From contig JACCQN010000006.1 of the NCBI GenBank assembly GCA_015709215.1, positions 1-64,000 on the forward strand: DNA of 64,000 bases. The letters are read 5' to 3'. The notes beneath the pieces were generated by a model. The model did not search any database. It had not been told where the DNA came from and was given only the letters and a program-made list of their open reading frames with translations. The position numbers and the translations under genes are program-made. Positions within the stretch are counted from its first letter, which is position 1. Every line of letters starts with the position of its first letter. This document shows, piece by piece, positions 34,799 to 43,080 of this stretch. Source of the DNA: Bacteroidales bacterium (lineage in GTDB: Bacteria; Bacteroidota; Bacteroidia; Bacteroidales; F082).

Positions 34799-35833
34799 TC
34801 AAAGTCGCTGAAACTCTATCGTAGGAAACCCTTTCACGCCTTGTTGATCATAAAATGAAACGAAACGCATTTTAAATAATTCACCATTTTGTGAATGGAT
34901 GATGTAATTCCATTCCGGTTTCACCACATAACTAACCACCCCGCTTTCCACATCGCCTTTTACATCTTTCCAGTTATAGCCAATGCGATCAGCCTGAGTG
35001 GTGTAAAGCAAATTTGATGCAGAAACCAAATCGAGCTCATCAAAAAGCAGAGTGCTGTCGAAAGCTACTTCTGTGGCAAAAGGATTGAGCAACACGCCGG
35101 TAACGAGATAGGGATAAGGATCGCCTTCATTGGTAAACAGCAAAGTAGTATATTGCGTAAATAACAGATCGTAAGCCGTTTGTGCTGGTTCGGGTTGCAG
35201 CTGTTGGCCGGTTTCGAACGAAAAATAAACCCTGTTATATCCTTGTATTTTGCTAACAGAAGCCTGGGTTATTTCAGTGTTGTTTAGATTGGCATAAGTG
35301 AAATAATAAGTATCATTTACCAGGCTGTCGAACTTTATTTTTCTGTAACCCAGCAAAGTGCCGGCTTCGTTATAACCTCTGTCGATTACATAAACTTTTT
35401 CGGAATAACTCGTGTCATTTTCACTGATCAGTATCCAGTTTCTCAATACAGTAGAATCCGGATTACCGCTCGAAGGATCAAACTGCATAGCTAATCCGGC
35501 CGCTGAATTCACTTCTGATAGATTTGTTGTTTCTGTTTGGCCGGCCAGCATAAAGTTGGCCGTATTCAACCAGATTTTGCATCTGGTTTCCGTGGCATCA
35601 AAAGCAAGATCCCAGGAGGTTTTGTCGTTGCTGCTTACAATGGCCGAATCGCTCAGTTTGTAGTAAACCTGGTTTTTATAAAGCCTGATATCATTTCCGT
35701 TTTCGATCGCTGTCATTGGAATCATTGCGGTGATTTTATCTCCCCTGTCGTAAGGTGTTACGCGCTCATCTTCCTTAAAACAGGAAGTGAGCAACAGCGG
35801 CAAAACAAAGATCAGGAATGAAATTTTTCGCAT
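34799..35833 (-). CDS. HmuY-family lipoprotein (haem-binding type)
   Basis: The product has 344 residues. A lipoprotein signal (LLLTSC, Cys at about 18) predicts lipidation by Lgt. The mature part repeats the HmuY pattern: a YYKLSDSAIVSSNDKTSWDLAF-type strand pair (key part SSNDKTSWDLAFD at about 67-79) in which protein state is compared with W-D-L residues, then long beta-rich segments. HmuY proteins bind haem or related tetrapyrroles at the outer surface and pass it to a TonB-dependent receptor. It is the last gene of the three-gene set; its start codon overlaps the stop of the receptor gene by one base (TGATG), indicating coupling. The haem-ligand residues cannot be assigned by eye. Confidence 0.8.
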   Translation of the reverse strand: MRKISFLIFVLPLLLTSCFKEDERVTPYDRGDKITAMIPMTAIENGNDIRLYKNQVYYKLSDSAIVSSNDKTSWDLAFDATETRCKIWLNTANFMLAGQTETTNLSEVNSAAGLAMQFDPSSGNPDSTVLRNWILISENDTSYSEKVYVIDRGYNEAGTLLGYRKIKFDSLVNDTYYFTYANLNNTEITQASVSKIQGYNRVYFSFETGQQLQPEPAQTAYDLLFTQYTTLLFTNEGDPYPYLVTGVLLNPFATEVAFDSTLLFDELDLVSASNLLYTTQADRIGYNWKDVKGDVESGVVSYVVKPEWNYIIHSQNGELFKMRFVSFYDQQGVKGFPTIEFQRL

Positions 35834-38067
35834 CAGTCAAATTTTTTGAATGAAATATTTAACCGTACAAAAAAGGTTCGACCCCAGCCAACAGGGCTTG
35901 AGGTGCCTCCACCAGCATGTATTCCTCCACTTCCGGTGTCGCCTTTAATGTTGATATTTGTGTTGTTGAACAGGTTTTTTACGCCGGCCTGCAAGGTGAT
36001 ATTGTTTTTCCAGAACTGCCTGCTTACCGAAAGATCCATGGTATGAAAAGCCGAAATAATCGTTTTAAAAATTTGATCATCAGTGCCTATAAACACTTCG
36101 GGATATTCTCCGTTATATTTATAATAGACGTTAAACCGCAGATTAGTTTTACGCCAAAGGTAGTTGAGTTGCGTCATTACATCAGTTGACCACACCATTT
36201 CATTATCAGAAAGTTGATTAAAAATATGGTTTCGGCCGGTTTGTCCAGCTCCTAATTTTATTTCCAGCCAAGGATAAACCCTGTTATTGAAATTGAGTTG
36301 ATAGCCTTGCGTTACCATTTGATCAAGATTCACGTAGGTGTATAGCGATGATGCTGCGTCCAGTGCTGCCAGGCTGATGCTGTTGTTGATGTTATTGAAG
36401 AATAAGCTAAGTTCAATTCCATAATCATAAGTGGGTTTTTCGTTGTGATAGCGCAGCGAAAAATTAAGATTCTGCGAATCTTCTGCCCTGAGGTTTTCGT
36501 TTCCCAGAATATTATGATTCACATCCACAAATTCCAGATAAAGTTCCTTAAGTGAAGGGGCTCTGAAGCCTTTTGCGTAAGAAGCTCTCAGGCTAAGGGC
36601 TTCGGCCAGTTCATAACGCGCATTGAGCGAATATACCAGTGGAGCTGTGTATTTTGTATTATAACTGTAACGTAATCCAGGTTGCAGCATGAGTCGGGGA
36701 GCCGGTTTGATTTTTACACTTAAAAAAGCAGCGTAATCGCCCAAAGCCTGTTCCATATTTAAGATGCGTTTGCCAGCCCCTGTTTCATAATTCAAATCAA
36801 TACCAAGCTGATAATTGAAAGCTGAATTTTCGGTGCTTTTGCTAAATTCTGCTCTGAGCAAATATTGGTCAAAACTGGAGGTGTCCTGATCTTCGGGATT
36901 GAGGGTAAGCTGTTTATCCAGTGTAGTGAGGTCAACAAAATAGTTATTCTTCACCCTTTCGTAATAAGCATACGAGGCTAATACATTCAAATAGCGATCT
37001 TTGAAAAGTCGGGTTTTTACGTCCGTCTTTGTCGTAAACCTGTTAGTGATAAAGTGATTATCAAATGCAGTCTCAAAATAAGGACTCAGGAGGTTCCCCT
37101 TATCGAGCAACATTTCATTGAAATAGGATGCAGTGACACGCGCCTGTAATTCCTTTTGAGTGTATGCCAGACTTGCATCTGCATTGTACTGTCGTTTTGG
37201 TTTCCAGCGTTTTGAACGTGTGGTATCAACGACACTAAACCCACCAAAAAAATTGCGTGCTCCGGCCAGCGATCCGCTCCAGCGGTTTTTTTTAAGAGAA
37301 ACATCTGCGTTAAAATTGTAAACGCCAACCGATTCTGTGTAAGCTTCGGCATTGGTTTGCAGGCTGGTATAATTATTCTCCTTGGTTATAATATTGATCA
37401 CACCAGCCAGCGCGTTACTGCCATAAATAACTGACATCGGACCTTCTATAATTTCCACGTGGCCAACATTATACAGATTCAACTGGTTCAGATCGATATT
37501 ACCATCCATGCGTCCAATAACCGGCACGCCATCGATAAGAAATTTGATGTGTTCGCCTCCCAAACCCTGCAAGGTAATTCTGGAACCAAGAGCGTCATCG
37601 TTCATCGAACGGATATTAAGCTCAGTGGCCATTAATTCGCTCAGGTTATTTGAAGCCTTTTGATCGATTTCGCGTGCACCAATCACTTTTACCCTGAAAA
37701 TGGATTTATCAACGGCTTGCGGGGTATATTGTCCTGTAACCACCACTTCATCCATATTGATGCTGGTGGACTGCAACATCACTTTTTTTAGCTCTCCTGG
37801 TCTAATTGTATCCGTGAAGGTGTGATATCCCACATAACTAACTGTAAATGTTCCGGTTGTGTTAAGTGGATTTACAGCATAACCTTCCATATCTGTAAGG
37901 CCGGTATGTGTTTTGCCTGTGCTTAATGATTTAAACAGCACATGTGCAAAGGCAATAGTTTCGTTATTCCTTTGATCTTTAAGCAGAACACCAGTTTGCT
38001 GGTTTTGTCCGATTACGACAAAACCAGCAAACAATATGATTAGGAGGAGATTTACTCTTCTAATCAT
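35833..38067 (-). CDS. TonB-dependent outer-membrane receptor, HmuR-like
   Basis: The product has 744 residues. A signal peptide (1-20) is followed by a carboxypeptidase-regulatory-like domain (about 25-95, with HTGLTDMEGYAVNP and VSYVGYHTF), a plug domain (about 110-230: ALGSRITLQGLGGEHIKFLIDG, key part RITLQGLGGEHIKFL, then VEIIEGPMSVIYGSNALAGV) and a 22-strand-type barrel to the C-terminus. Receptors of this class import iron complexes, haem or cobalamin using TonB energy. Flanking HmuY-type genes make haem the likeliest substrate. It lies 3 bp after the upstream T9SS HmuY-like gene and overlaps the downstream one. Confidence 0.88.
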   Translation of the reverse strand: MIRRVNLLLIILFAGFVVIGQNQQTGVLLKDQRNNETIAFAHVLFKSLSTGKTHTGLTDMEGYAVNPLNTTGTFTVSYVGYHTFTDTIRPGELKKVMLQSTSINMDEVVVTGQYTPQAVDKSIFRVKVIGAREIDQKASNNLSELMATELNIRSMNDDALGSRITLQGLGGEHIKFLIDGVPVIGRMDGNIDLNQLNLYNVGHVEIIEGPMSVIYGSNALAGVINIITKENNYTSLQTNAEAYTESVGVYNFNADVSLKKNRWSGSLAGARNFFGGFSVVDTTRSKRWKPKRQYNADASLAYTQKELQARVTASYFNEMLLDKGNLLSPYFETAFDNHFITNRFTTKTDVKTRLFKDRYLNVLASYAYYERVKNNYFVDLTTLDKQLTLNPEDQDTSSFDQYLLRAEFSKSTENSAFNYQLGIDLNYETGAGKRILNMEQALGDYAAFLSVKIKPAPRLMLQPGLRYSYNTKYTAPLVYSLNARYELAEALSLRASYAKGFRAPSLKELYLEFVDVNHNILGNENLRAEDSQNLNFSLRYHNEKPTYDYGIELSLFFNNINNSISLAALDAASSLYTYVNLDQMVTQGYQLNFNNRVYPWLEIKLGAGQTGRNHIFNQLSDNEMVWSTDVMTQLNYLWRKTNLRFNVYYKYNGEYPEVFIGTDDQIFKTIISAFHTMDLSVSRQFWKNNITLQAGVKNLFNNTNINIKGDTGSGGIHAGGGTSSPVGWGRTFFVRLNISFKKFD

Positions 38068-38070
38068 AGG

Positions 38071-39324
38071 TTATTTTACTATTAATTGCTGTGAATAGAC
38101 TTTTTCAGCAGTTCTTAATTGTAGAAGATAAAGGCCTTTTTTGAATTCCTGTACCGATAACTTCAAAGTGTTAGCGGAATTCATTTGTTCTTGCTGAAGC
38201 AGCAAACGTCCGGACAAATCATAAATTTCAAGCGTGACTTTTTCAGTTGTCAGACCGGTAAGGTCTATGTTTACCTGATCAGATGCCGGGTTGGGGAAAA
38301 TACGAAGTCCAGCTTCAGCATTGTTTTCAGAAATATTAACCATCGAGACTAACTCGTGGGTAAACACAGTTTTGCCTTCACTTTGGCCTGAGAACGAAAG
38401 CGGGACAAATTTGTAAATATCACCCGAAAGGCTTTGCACAAAATAAACCAGTGAATCTGTTACAGAATAACTGAAAGTGTTCATATCGAAATATTTCCAA
38501 TCGCTACCGATAACTGTTTTGTAAAATTCCATAGGCTTCGCGTACCACTCAACAAAATCGGGTGATACAGGATGATTTTTGTTAGCTCCGGTTTCAACAT
38601 TATTCAAAACACCAACCACAACATAATTAGTGGGATTCCCGGAATTATCGTAAACAATTCCCATGTATCTGCTGAACAACAGGTCCCAGCTGTCTTTTGC
38701 GGGGTCGCGATCAATTACTGAGCCAATAGAAAGATTGTAATATACAAATAACTTATCTTCATAGGGTTTAACATCAAGTGTTTCAGTAAATTGATTTGTT
38801 CCATCAAGATTAGCGAAGGTGAAATAATAGGTGTTATTTGCACTGTTTTTGCGTTTGATCCAGAGTTTTTTGTAGGCTCCGTTGGCCAGTTTGATGATAT
38901 AAATTGAATCGCCAACTACATCATGCGTTATCCCATTGTAAACGCCCCAGCCATAATCAGGATGATCAAGGGCATTACGGTTAAAGGCACCATCTTCCCA
39001 GATTGTATCTGAATTGTAGAGCCTTTTCCAGCCGGCCATTCCTGTTGTGTCGATGGCGTTCCAGCTTGAAGTGTCGCCGTTGCCATAAGTAACCAGTTCG
39101 GTTCCTATGCCATCGTTAATAATTATGCCGGCACTCCAGGTGTTGGTATAAAAGCCGATGTCCCAGGTGCTGCGGTCTGCTGTGGCAACTACGCCATTTT
39201 CGAAACTGTACCAAACATCATTGGCATAGCCGGAACCCATGCTTACCGAGTCGTTTACAGAATTTGCGTTTGCAGAAATGCCAATAAAAAGCATGATAAT
39301 AAATGAAAGGAAGAATGTTTTCAT
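38071..39324 (-). CDS. HmuY-like protein with T9SS type A sorting domain
   Basis: The product has 417 residues. A signal peptide (1-20, ending ANA) is followed by two HmuY-like halves; VVATADRSTWDIGFYT at about 50 parallels the SWDLAF segment of the downstream lipoprotein, and DPAKDSWDLLFSRY (about 207) is a second such unit. The last 80 residues form a T9SS type A sorting domain: LRIFPNPASDQVNIDL, LEIYDLSGRLLLQQ, KGLYLLQL and a basic LIVK end. So this haem-binding-like protein is probably placed outside the cell by the T9SS, while its partner is a lipoprotein. First of the tight set before the TonB receptor (3-bp gap). Confidence 0.82.
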   Translation of the reverse strand: MKTFFLSFIIMLFIGISANANSVNDSVSMGSGYANDVWYSFENGVVATADRSTWDIGFYTNTWSAGIIINDGIGTELVTYGNGDTSSWNAIDTTGMAGWKRLYNSDTIWEDGAFNRNALDHPDYGWGVYNGITHDVVGDSIYIIKLANGAYKKLWIKRKNSANNTYYFTFANLDGTNQFTETLDVKPYEDKLFVYYNLSIGSVIDRDPAKDSWDLLFSRYMGIVYDNSGNPTNYVVVGVLNNVETGANKNHPVSPDFVEWYAKPMEFYKTVIGSDWKYFDMNTFSYSVTDSLVYFVQSLSGDIYKFVPLSFSGQSEGKTVFTHELVSMVNISENNAEAGLRIFPNPASDQVNIDLTGLTTEKVTLEIYDLSGRLLLQQEQMNSANTLKLSVQEFKKGLYLLQLRTAEKVYSQQLIVK

Positions 39325-39435
39325 AATAAATGTAATAAGGTGTTAGATTTTAATAAATAGCATCAGTACGAACCTGAATTATAAGTTCGCATCAAAAAAA
39401 ATGAATAAGAAATTAATTTTTTGTTTTAAGAGAAA

Positions 39436-39807
39436 TTATGCTTCTGAAAAAGGAGGTGCGCGAAGTCGGATAATGCTATTATGGAGTGATTTATAGGCAC
39501 TTGAAGGTAGTTGGGAAAATCTAAATGCAATAAAATGTCTGGTGATTTTATTATCCTGTTCAGCGATAAGAGCATGAACCAGACTGTTATGGAAGTTTTC
39601 CGGCTTGTCACTTCCTTTATGTACTTTGAAACTTACTGTTTTTCCGTTGTCCTGAGATTTTGGCTTAGTAAATGGATCCTGGTCGTCAAAAAGTTTCACA
39701 CCGAATATAACTTTCTGGTGGTAGGTAATCAAATCGCCAATCACCATCCAGAAGATGGCAAAGGCCATAAGTAATTTGATTCCCCTAAATACTTTTATGT
39801 AAGTCAT
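39436..39807 (-). CDS. Small membrane-anchored protein of unknown function, upstream of the haem-uptake genes
   Basis: This is a 123-residue protein with one N-terminal hydrophobic segment (about 10-26: IKLLMAFAIFWMVIGDLI), a charged middle part and a C-terminal LRAPPFSEA. Short proteins ending with an RAPP-like motif are, from memory, often found next to metal or iron TonB receptors in Bacteroidota, but no function is established. It is on the same strand, 111 bp before the T9SS HmuY-like gene, so it may be the first gene of that operon. The gap contains a CGAAC/GTTCG inverted repeat near 39,370. Confidence 0.6.
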   Translation of the reverse strand: MTYIKVFRGIKLLMAFAIFWMVIGDLITYHQKVIFGVKLFDDQDPFTKPKSQDNGKTVSFKVHKGSDKPENFHNSLVHALIAEQDNKITRHFIAFRFSQLPSSAYKSLHNSIIRLRAPPFSEA

Positions 39808-39864
39808 ATACAGTGCAAATAAAGCAATTGTTTTAAATGCTTTTACTACTTAAATGTAGGTAAA

Positions 39865-40365
39865 TTAGTTGAAAGCTGTTTTGAGTTCTTTCACCCACTT
39901 TTGGATACGCTCGTCAGTAAGATCAGCTTGATTGTGTTCATCAATAACCAATCCAACAAACTTCCCATCTTTTTCAGCTAACGAAAAATAGTAATTGTAG
40001 CCGTCTTTTGGCCATTCACCAACAACTACAGACTTATCCGGGAGGCGGCAGTACATTGTTCCCAGGCCGTCAACAAAGCTTTCGGGATATTCTTCCTGAT
40101 CGCCAGAACCAAACAGTGCAATTTTTTTTCCTTTAAAATCTATTTCGCTCAGGTTGTCGATAAAATCTTCCCAATCGTCCTGCATATCTCCGATACCCCA
40201 TGCCGAAGTTCCGAAAATAAGATTGTCGTATTGATCAATGGTTTTTACGTCGGCTTCGTTGATATTATGCAGTTTTGCTTCTTTTCCGAAAGCTTTTTGG
40301 ATTTTTTCTGCTATTTTGCGGGTAGTTCCTGAAGTGGAACCAAAAAATATTCCTACTGTTTTCAT
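39865..40365 (-). CDS. fldA: Flavodoxin
   Basis: Flavodoxin carries low-potential electrons on FMN and replaces ferredoxin under iron shortage. The 166-residue product is of long-chain flavodoxin length. The phosphate-binding loop GSTSGTTRKIAEKI starts at residue 9, the isoalloxazine loops are TSAWGIGDMQDDW (about 53) and GSGDQEEYPESFVDG (about 87). It sits directly upstream of the haem-uptake genes on the same strand (57-bp gap to the small membrane protein), a location that fits iron-regulated expression. The leader is about 95 bp with a TAnnTTTG box; I could not identify a Fur site. Confidence 0.95.
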   Translation of the reverse strand: MKTVGIFFGSTSGTTRKIAEKIQKAFGKEAKLHNINEADVKTIDQYDNLIFGTSAWGIGDMQDDWEDFIDNLSEIDFKGKKIALFGSGDQEEYPESFVDGLGTMYCRLPDKSVVVGEWPKDGYNYYFSLAEKDGKFVGLVIDEHNQADLTDERIQKWVKELKTAFN

Positions 40366-40466
40366 AAAGTTTTTGTTCCGTTCTTGTTATTAGTGTCTTA
40401 TTTCAGTGTTGTTAATACAGATTTGCTGTTAAAAATCTTAAATGGATTAGCAATAAGAATTGGGCG

Positions 40467-40474
40467 CAAATTTA
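40467..40474 (-). promoter_or_regulatory. Probable promoter -7 box for flavodoxin
   Basis: Minus strand TAAATTTG followed by C, matching TAnnTTTG, about 102 bp before the flavodoxin ATG. Confidence 0.5.
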
Positions 40475-40514
40475 CATCAAATAAACAAATTAGAGCCCAA
40501 AAGATTTCTATTGG

Positions 40515-41120
40515 TCAATCAGCGCCTTGTATCTCTTCTATTTTAATAAGTTGATTCAGAATGGCATAAACAGTCAAACCTGATACGGTTTTGATCCCTA
40601 ATTTTCGCGTAATATTTTTTCGGTGAGTCATTACCGTATGAGCGCTGATAAAAAGTTTGTCAGCAATTTCATTGTTTGTATGGCCTAATGCCACGAGTTT
40701 TAAAATGCTTAACTCGCGTTCGCTCAAACTGTTGTTTTCGGGTTCTGATAGCCCATTACGCAAATGCTTTAGCACTTTTTCCATCACTTTGTTAAGTTCA
40801 GATTTTTCAGCATCAAGCCAGATCATCTGATCAAATTTGCTTTGTATGTGTGGTGGGGTTCCTGGCTCAAATAACCCGATGTAATAAGGCTCAAAATTGT
40901 TATCGCTGTACCTTGGCAAACTCACCAGCCGAACAACAAGTTTTGGATTTAGTAAGACCAAATCGGGATTGATGCGGTTAATCAGCTTGTCTAAATCGTC
41001 AACAGGTGCATCAAATTCTTCGAGCCGGTAGGGTTGTCCCTGGTTGCTCAGCAAAGTTTTGAGGCCTTCACGAATCAGGAAAGAAGGTTCTGCTATAAGT
41101 ATGCAAAGTCGATTAGACAT
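40515..41120 (-). CDS. LuxR/NarL-type regulator with a degenerate receiver domain
   Basis: The product has 201 residues from the ATG at 41,120 (MSNRLCILIAEPS); an in-frame start 18 codons earlier would overlap the upstream gene more and adds no domain. Residues 5-115 resemble a response-regulator receiver, but the acidic pair after the first strand is AEP and the phosphoacceptor position reads LLNP instead of LLD, so normal phosphorylation is unlikely. Residues 135-195 form a LuxR helix-turn-helix (LSERELSILKLVALGHTNNE, then HTVMTHRKNI). The start overlaps the hemerythrin-like gene by 8 bp, so the two are co-translated and probably act together. Targets are unknown. Confidence 0.85.
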   Translation of the reverse strand: MSNRLCILIAEPSFLIREGLKTLLSNQGQPYRLEEFDAPVDDLDKLINRINPDLVLLNPKLVVRLVSLPRYSDNNFEPYYIGLFEPGTPPHIQSKFDQMIWLDAEKSELNKVMEKVLKHLRNGLSEPENNSLSERELSILKLVALGHTNNEIADKLFISAHTVMTHRKNITRKLGIKTVSGLTVYAILNQLIKIEEIQGAD

Positions 41121-41862
41121 TGGAGTGGCGCTTTGGGTGACGCGAAAGAAGTTCTTTCTCCATATTTTCAACAATGGGAACTAAAATCAAGTCTTCGATG
41201 TGCCCGTGATTGTTGAGGTCGCGCTCCAATTCAAAGATTTCATGCACAATCAGGTTAAGCAATTTGTTGTTGTGCACAGGTGGTAAATATTTGATGAGGA
41301 TATTTTTTAGATCGAAAAGCTTGGCTTCCACATCGTCATGATCCTTTTCATATTCTATGATGGAGTATTGTTGTAGTTCTTTGATTGTTTCAGCATTTGC
41401 ATCTTCAGATTCCAGTGCTTTTTCAAGTCGCAGTACATAAGGATAAACGCCTTGCTCTTCTTTATTGATATGGTTGGTGAGTTCGTGCTGATACTGATTA
41501 AAAAAATCTTTGAGTAATTTTCTGTGTATTTCTTCAAAATCAGAGGTTTGTGCAATTTCACTGATGTATCTCCCGATTTCCGGAATTTTGACATCGAGGT
41601 AATACGCATGCGTTTTATGAAGGTAGTCGATTAGCATACTGGCCTTAAAACTTTGTAAATGCCTGAGTGGAAAATAAGAAGAATCGTGAAAAGTATTTAC
41701 GATTTCGAGAAAGAAATCTACATTTACCTTGTGATCAATACACACTGCCTCTACCGTTCTTTCGCCAAATCCGAGGTAAATATCAAAGCGGTTGAGCACT
41801 GGCAGAAGATGATGATTCATATGGATTACTTCGGCCATTTTTAGATCCTTATGGATGTGCAT
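41113..41862 (-). CDS. Hemerythrin-like protein with a cysteine-less ScdA/Ric-type N-terminus
   Basis: The product has 249 residues. Residues about 9-60 look like the ScdA_N (DUF542) domain of Ric/YtfE di-iron proteins, but the usual CCGG is replaced by LGFG. A four-helix hemerythrin-like domain follows, with candidate di-iron ligands in HELTNHINKEEQGVYPYV (about 140-157), EKDHDDVEAKLFDL and NNHGHIEDLILVPIVE near the C-terminus. Ric proteins repair iron-sulphur centres after NO or oxidative damage; hemerythrin domains also sense O2 or NO. The adjoining LuxR regulator overlaps by 8 bp, which suits a sensor or stress role. Start could also be the ATG at 41,838. Confidence 0.82.
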   Translation of the reverse strand: MHIHKDLKMAEVIHMNHHLLPVLNRFDIYLGFGERTVEAVCIDHKVNVDFFLEIVNTFHDSSYFPLRHLQSFKASMLIDYLHKTHAYYLDVKIPEIGRYISEIAQTSDFEEIHRKLLKDFFNQYQHELTNHINKEEQGVYPYVLRLEKALESEDANAETIKELQQYSIIEYEKDHDDVEAKLFDLKNILIKYLPPVHNNKLLNLIVHEIFELERDLNNHGHIEDLILVPIVENMEKELLSRHPKRHSNV

Positions 41863-41864
41863 AA

Positions 41865-41898
41865 AATTGCTTATTTAGAATTATTTAGAATAATTATG
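41865..41898 (-). promoter_or_regulatory. Tandem 10-bp repeat between promoter and hemerythrin-like gene
   Basis: TTATTTAGAA occurs twice in direct succession (41,871-41,890) and is followed by TAATTA. Each copy holds a TTAGAA half-site, the same hexamer that forms one arm of the palindrome upstream of the fur-family gene. It lies just downstream of the probable -7 box, where a bound protein would block transcription. Regulator unknown. Confidence 0.4.
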
Positions 41899-41906
41899 CA
41901 AAGTTA
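41899..41906 (-). promoter_or_regulatory. Probable promoter -7 box for the hemerythrin-like/LuxR operon
   Basis: Minus strand TAACTTTG followed by CA, matching TAnnTTTG, about 37 bp before the ATG at 41,862. Confidence 0.6.
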
Positions 41907-43058
41907 CAAAATACCTAGTGATTGTAACTGATGCCGGATAATAGCTTCCTGTTTTTCGGGATTGGTTTCGGGGAATGCTAAAGCTGGGGCCTGAGAATTT
42001 TTCAAAAGATCCTTTATGTTAATATCATATTGATTTACAGAACTAAACAGATTTTTTCGGGCAAGGTATTTTGCCAGATACTCTTGTTCTGTTTGTCCCG
42101 GCGTGGGTACGAGCACAGCATGACGTTTTAGGCTTGCCAAATCCATGATGGAAGAATAACCACTACGACAGAGAATTTGCTTAGCCTTGTTAATCAATTC
42201 TATGAATAGCTCGTCAGCTGCATGATTAAGCAATCGGGTGTTGTGAATTGTTTTTTCCCGGGTTTGTAATTGTGGCAATCCTCTGAGGATTACATAATTT
42301 CCTGTGGTATCAGCGAGTTGATTGATGATTATTGCTTCGAGTTGACTGCGCTGTGGCTCAGGGCCGGAAAGGATTACGAGCAAATCGATATCTTTTTTAG
42401 TAAGCTCAGGTTTTGCTGACGAAAACCTACTCAAAATACCAAGATGAATGGTAGGGATAAAGTTTTTTGGGATATTAGAAAGCTCACCCGAAAGACGGTT
42501 TTGTCCCTTAAAATCTGGTATCCAGCATTGGCTAAAATGCTTTAAAAGTTCATGATTCAATTTATTTGCTAAAGGGGTAAATATTTTAAACGATTCAGGT
42601 ATTTTGAGATTAAGCTGATGTGTGATGATTACAGAAGGGATGGTTTTGCTTGAGGCGCCAAAACGATTGTCGGAAATGATGAGGTCTATTTTTGTTTTTC
42701 GTTGGAGTTTGGCAATAAAACGCCTGTCTTGATAATTAAACCATAATGCAATTGGTAGCTGAAATGCAAGCTTAAAAAACTGTTTTTTCCCTTTGGCATA
42801 TCGCGGGTCGAAGCCTTTAAATCTTATCCATTCCAGTGCAGGAAATTGCGCTCTTAAAAATACCAGAGGAGCTTTGTCGGCAGCCAGAATAACTCGAAAT
42901 CCCAGTTTCTGAAGCACACGAATAACCGGGACTGAGCGACTGGCATGTCCAAGACCCCAGTTGAGCGGGCAGAATAGTATGGTTTTTTGTTCAGACAAAA
43001 ATGGTTTTAGCGCAAATATACTAGATTTTTCTGCCTTTGCTGATAGGTCAAATCGCAT
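41904..43058 (-). CDS. GT-B fold glycosyltransferase (MurG-like C-terminal domain)
   Basis: The product has up to 384 residues. CPLNWGLGHASRSVPVIRVL at about 31-50 is the N-terminal Gly-rich loop of GT-B enzymes that use nucleotide sugars; the C-terminal half has LVILSGPEPQRSQLE (about 228) and the acceptor/donor-site motif LCRSGYSSIMDLASL, then VLVPTPGQTEQEYLA (about 320-335), as in MurG and related transferases. Acceptor and sugar are not known. The first 20 residues have no family similarity and contain a TATATTTG promoter-like box at 43,013-43,020, so the true start may be the TTG at 42,998. It is divergent from dprA with 22 bp between the listed starts. Confidence 0.78.
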   Translation of the reverse strand: MRFDLSAKAEKSSIFALKPFLSEQKTILFCPLNWGLGHASRSVPVIRVLQKLGFRVILAADKAPLVFLRAQFPALEWIRFKGFDPRYAKGKKQFFKLAFQLPIALWFNYQDRRFIAKLQRKTKIDLIISDNRFGASSKTIPSVIITHQLNLKIPESFKIFTPLANKLNHELLKHFSQCWIPDFKGQNRLSGELSNIPKNFIPTIHLGILSRFSSAKPELTKKDIDLLVILSGPEPQRSQLEAIIINQLADTTGNYVILRGLPQLQTREKTIHNTRLLNHAADELFIELINKAKQILCRSGYSSIMDLASLKRHAVLVPTPGQTEQEYLAKYLARKNLFSSVNQYDINIKDLLKNSQAPALAFPETNPEKQEAIIRHQLQSLGIL

Positions 43059-43066
43059 AAATCATT

Positions 43067-43074
43067 TATTTTTG
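43067..43074 (+). promoter_or_regulatory. Possible -7 box for dprA
   Basis: TATTTTTG matches TAnnTTTG but ends only 6 bp before the dprA ATG, which would make the mRNA almost leaderless. It may be fortuitous. Confidence 0.35.
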
Positions 43075-43080
43075 GCGGCC

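Noticed and set aside
34799..39807. A riboswitch ahead of the TonB receptor genes (for example cobalamin type)
   Set aside because: No leader long enough with recognisable conserved boxes is present; the genes are nearly contiguous.
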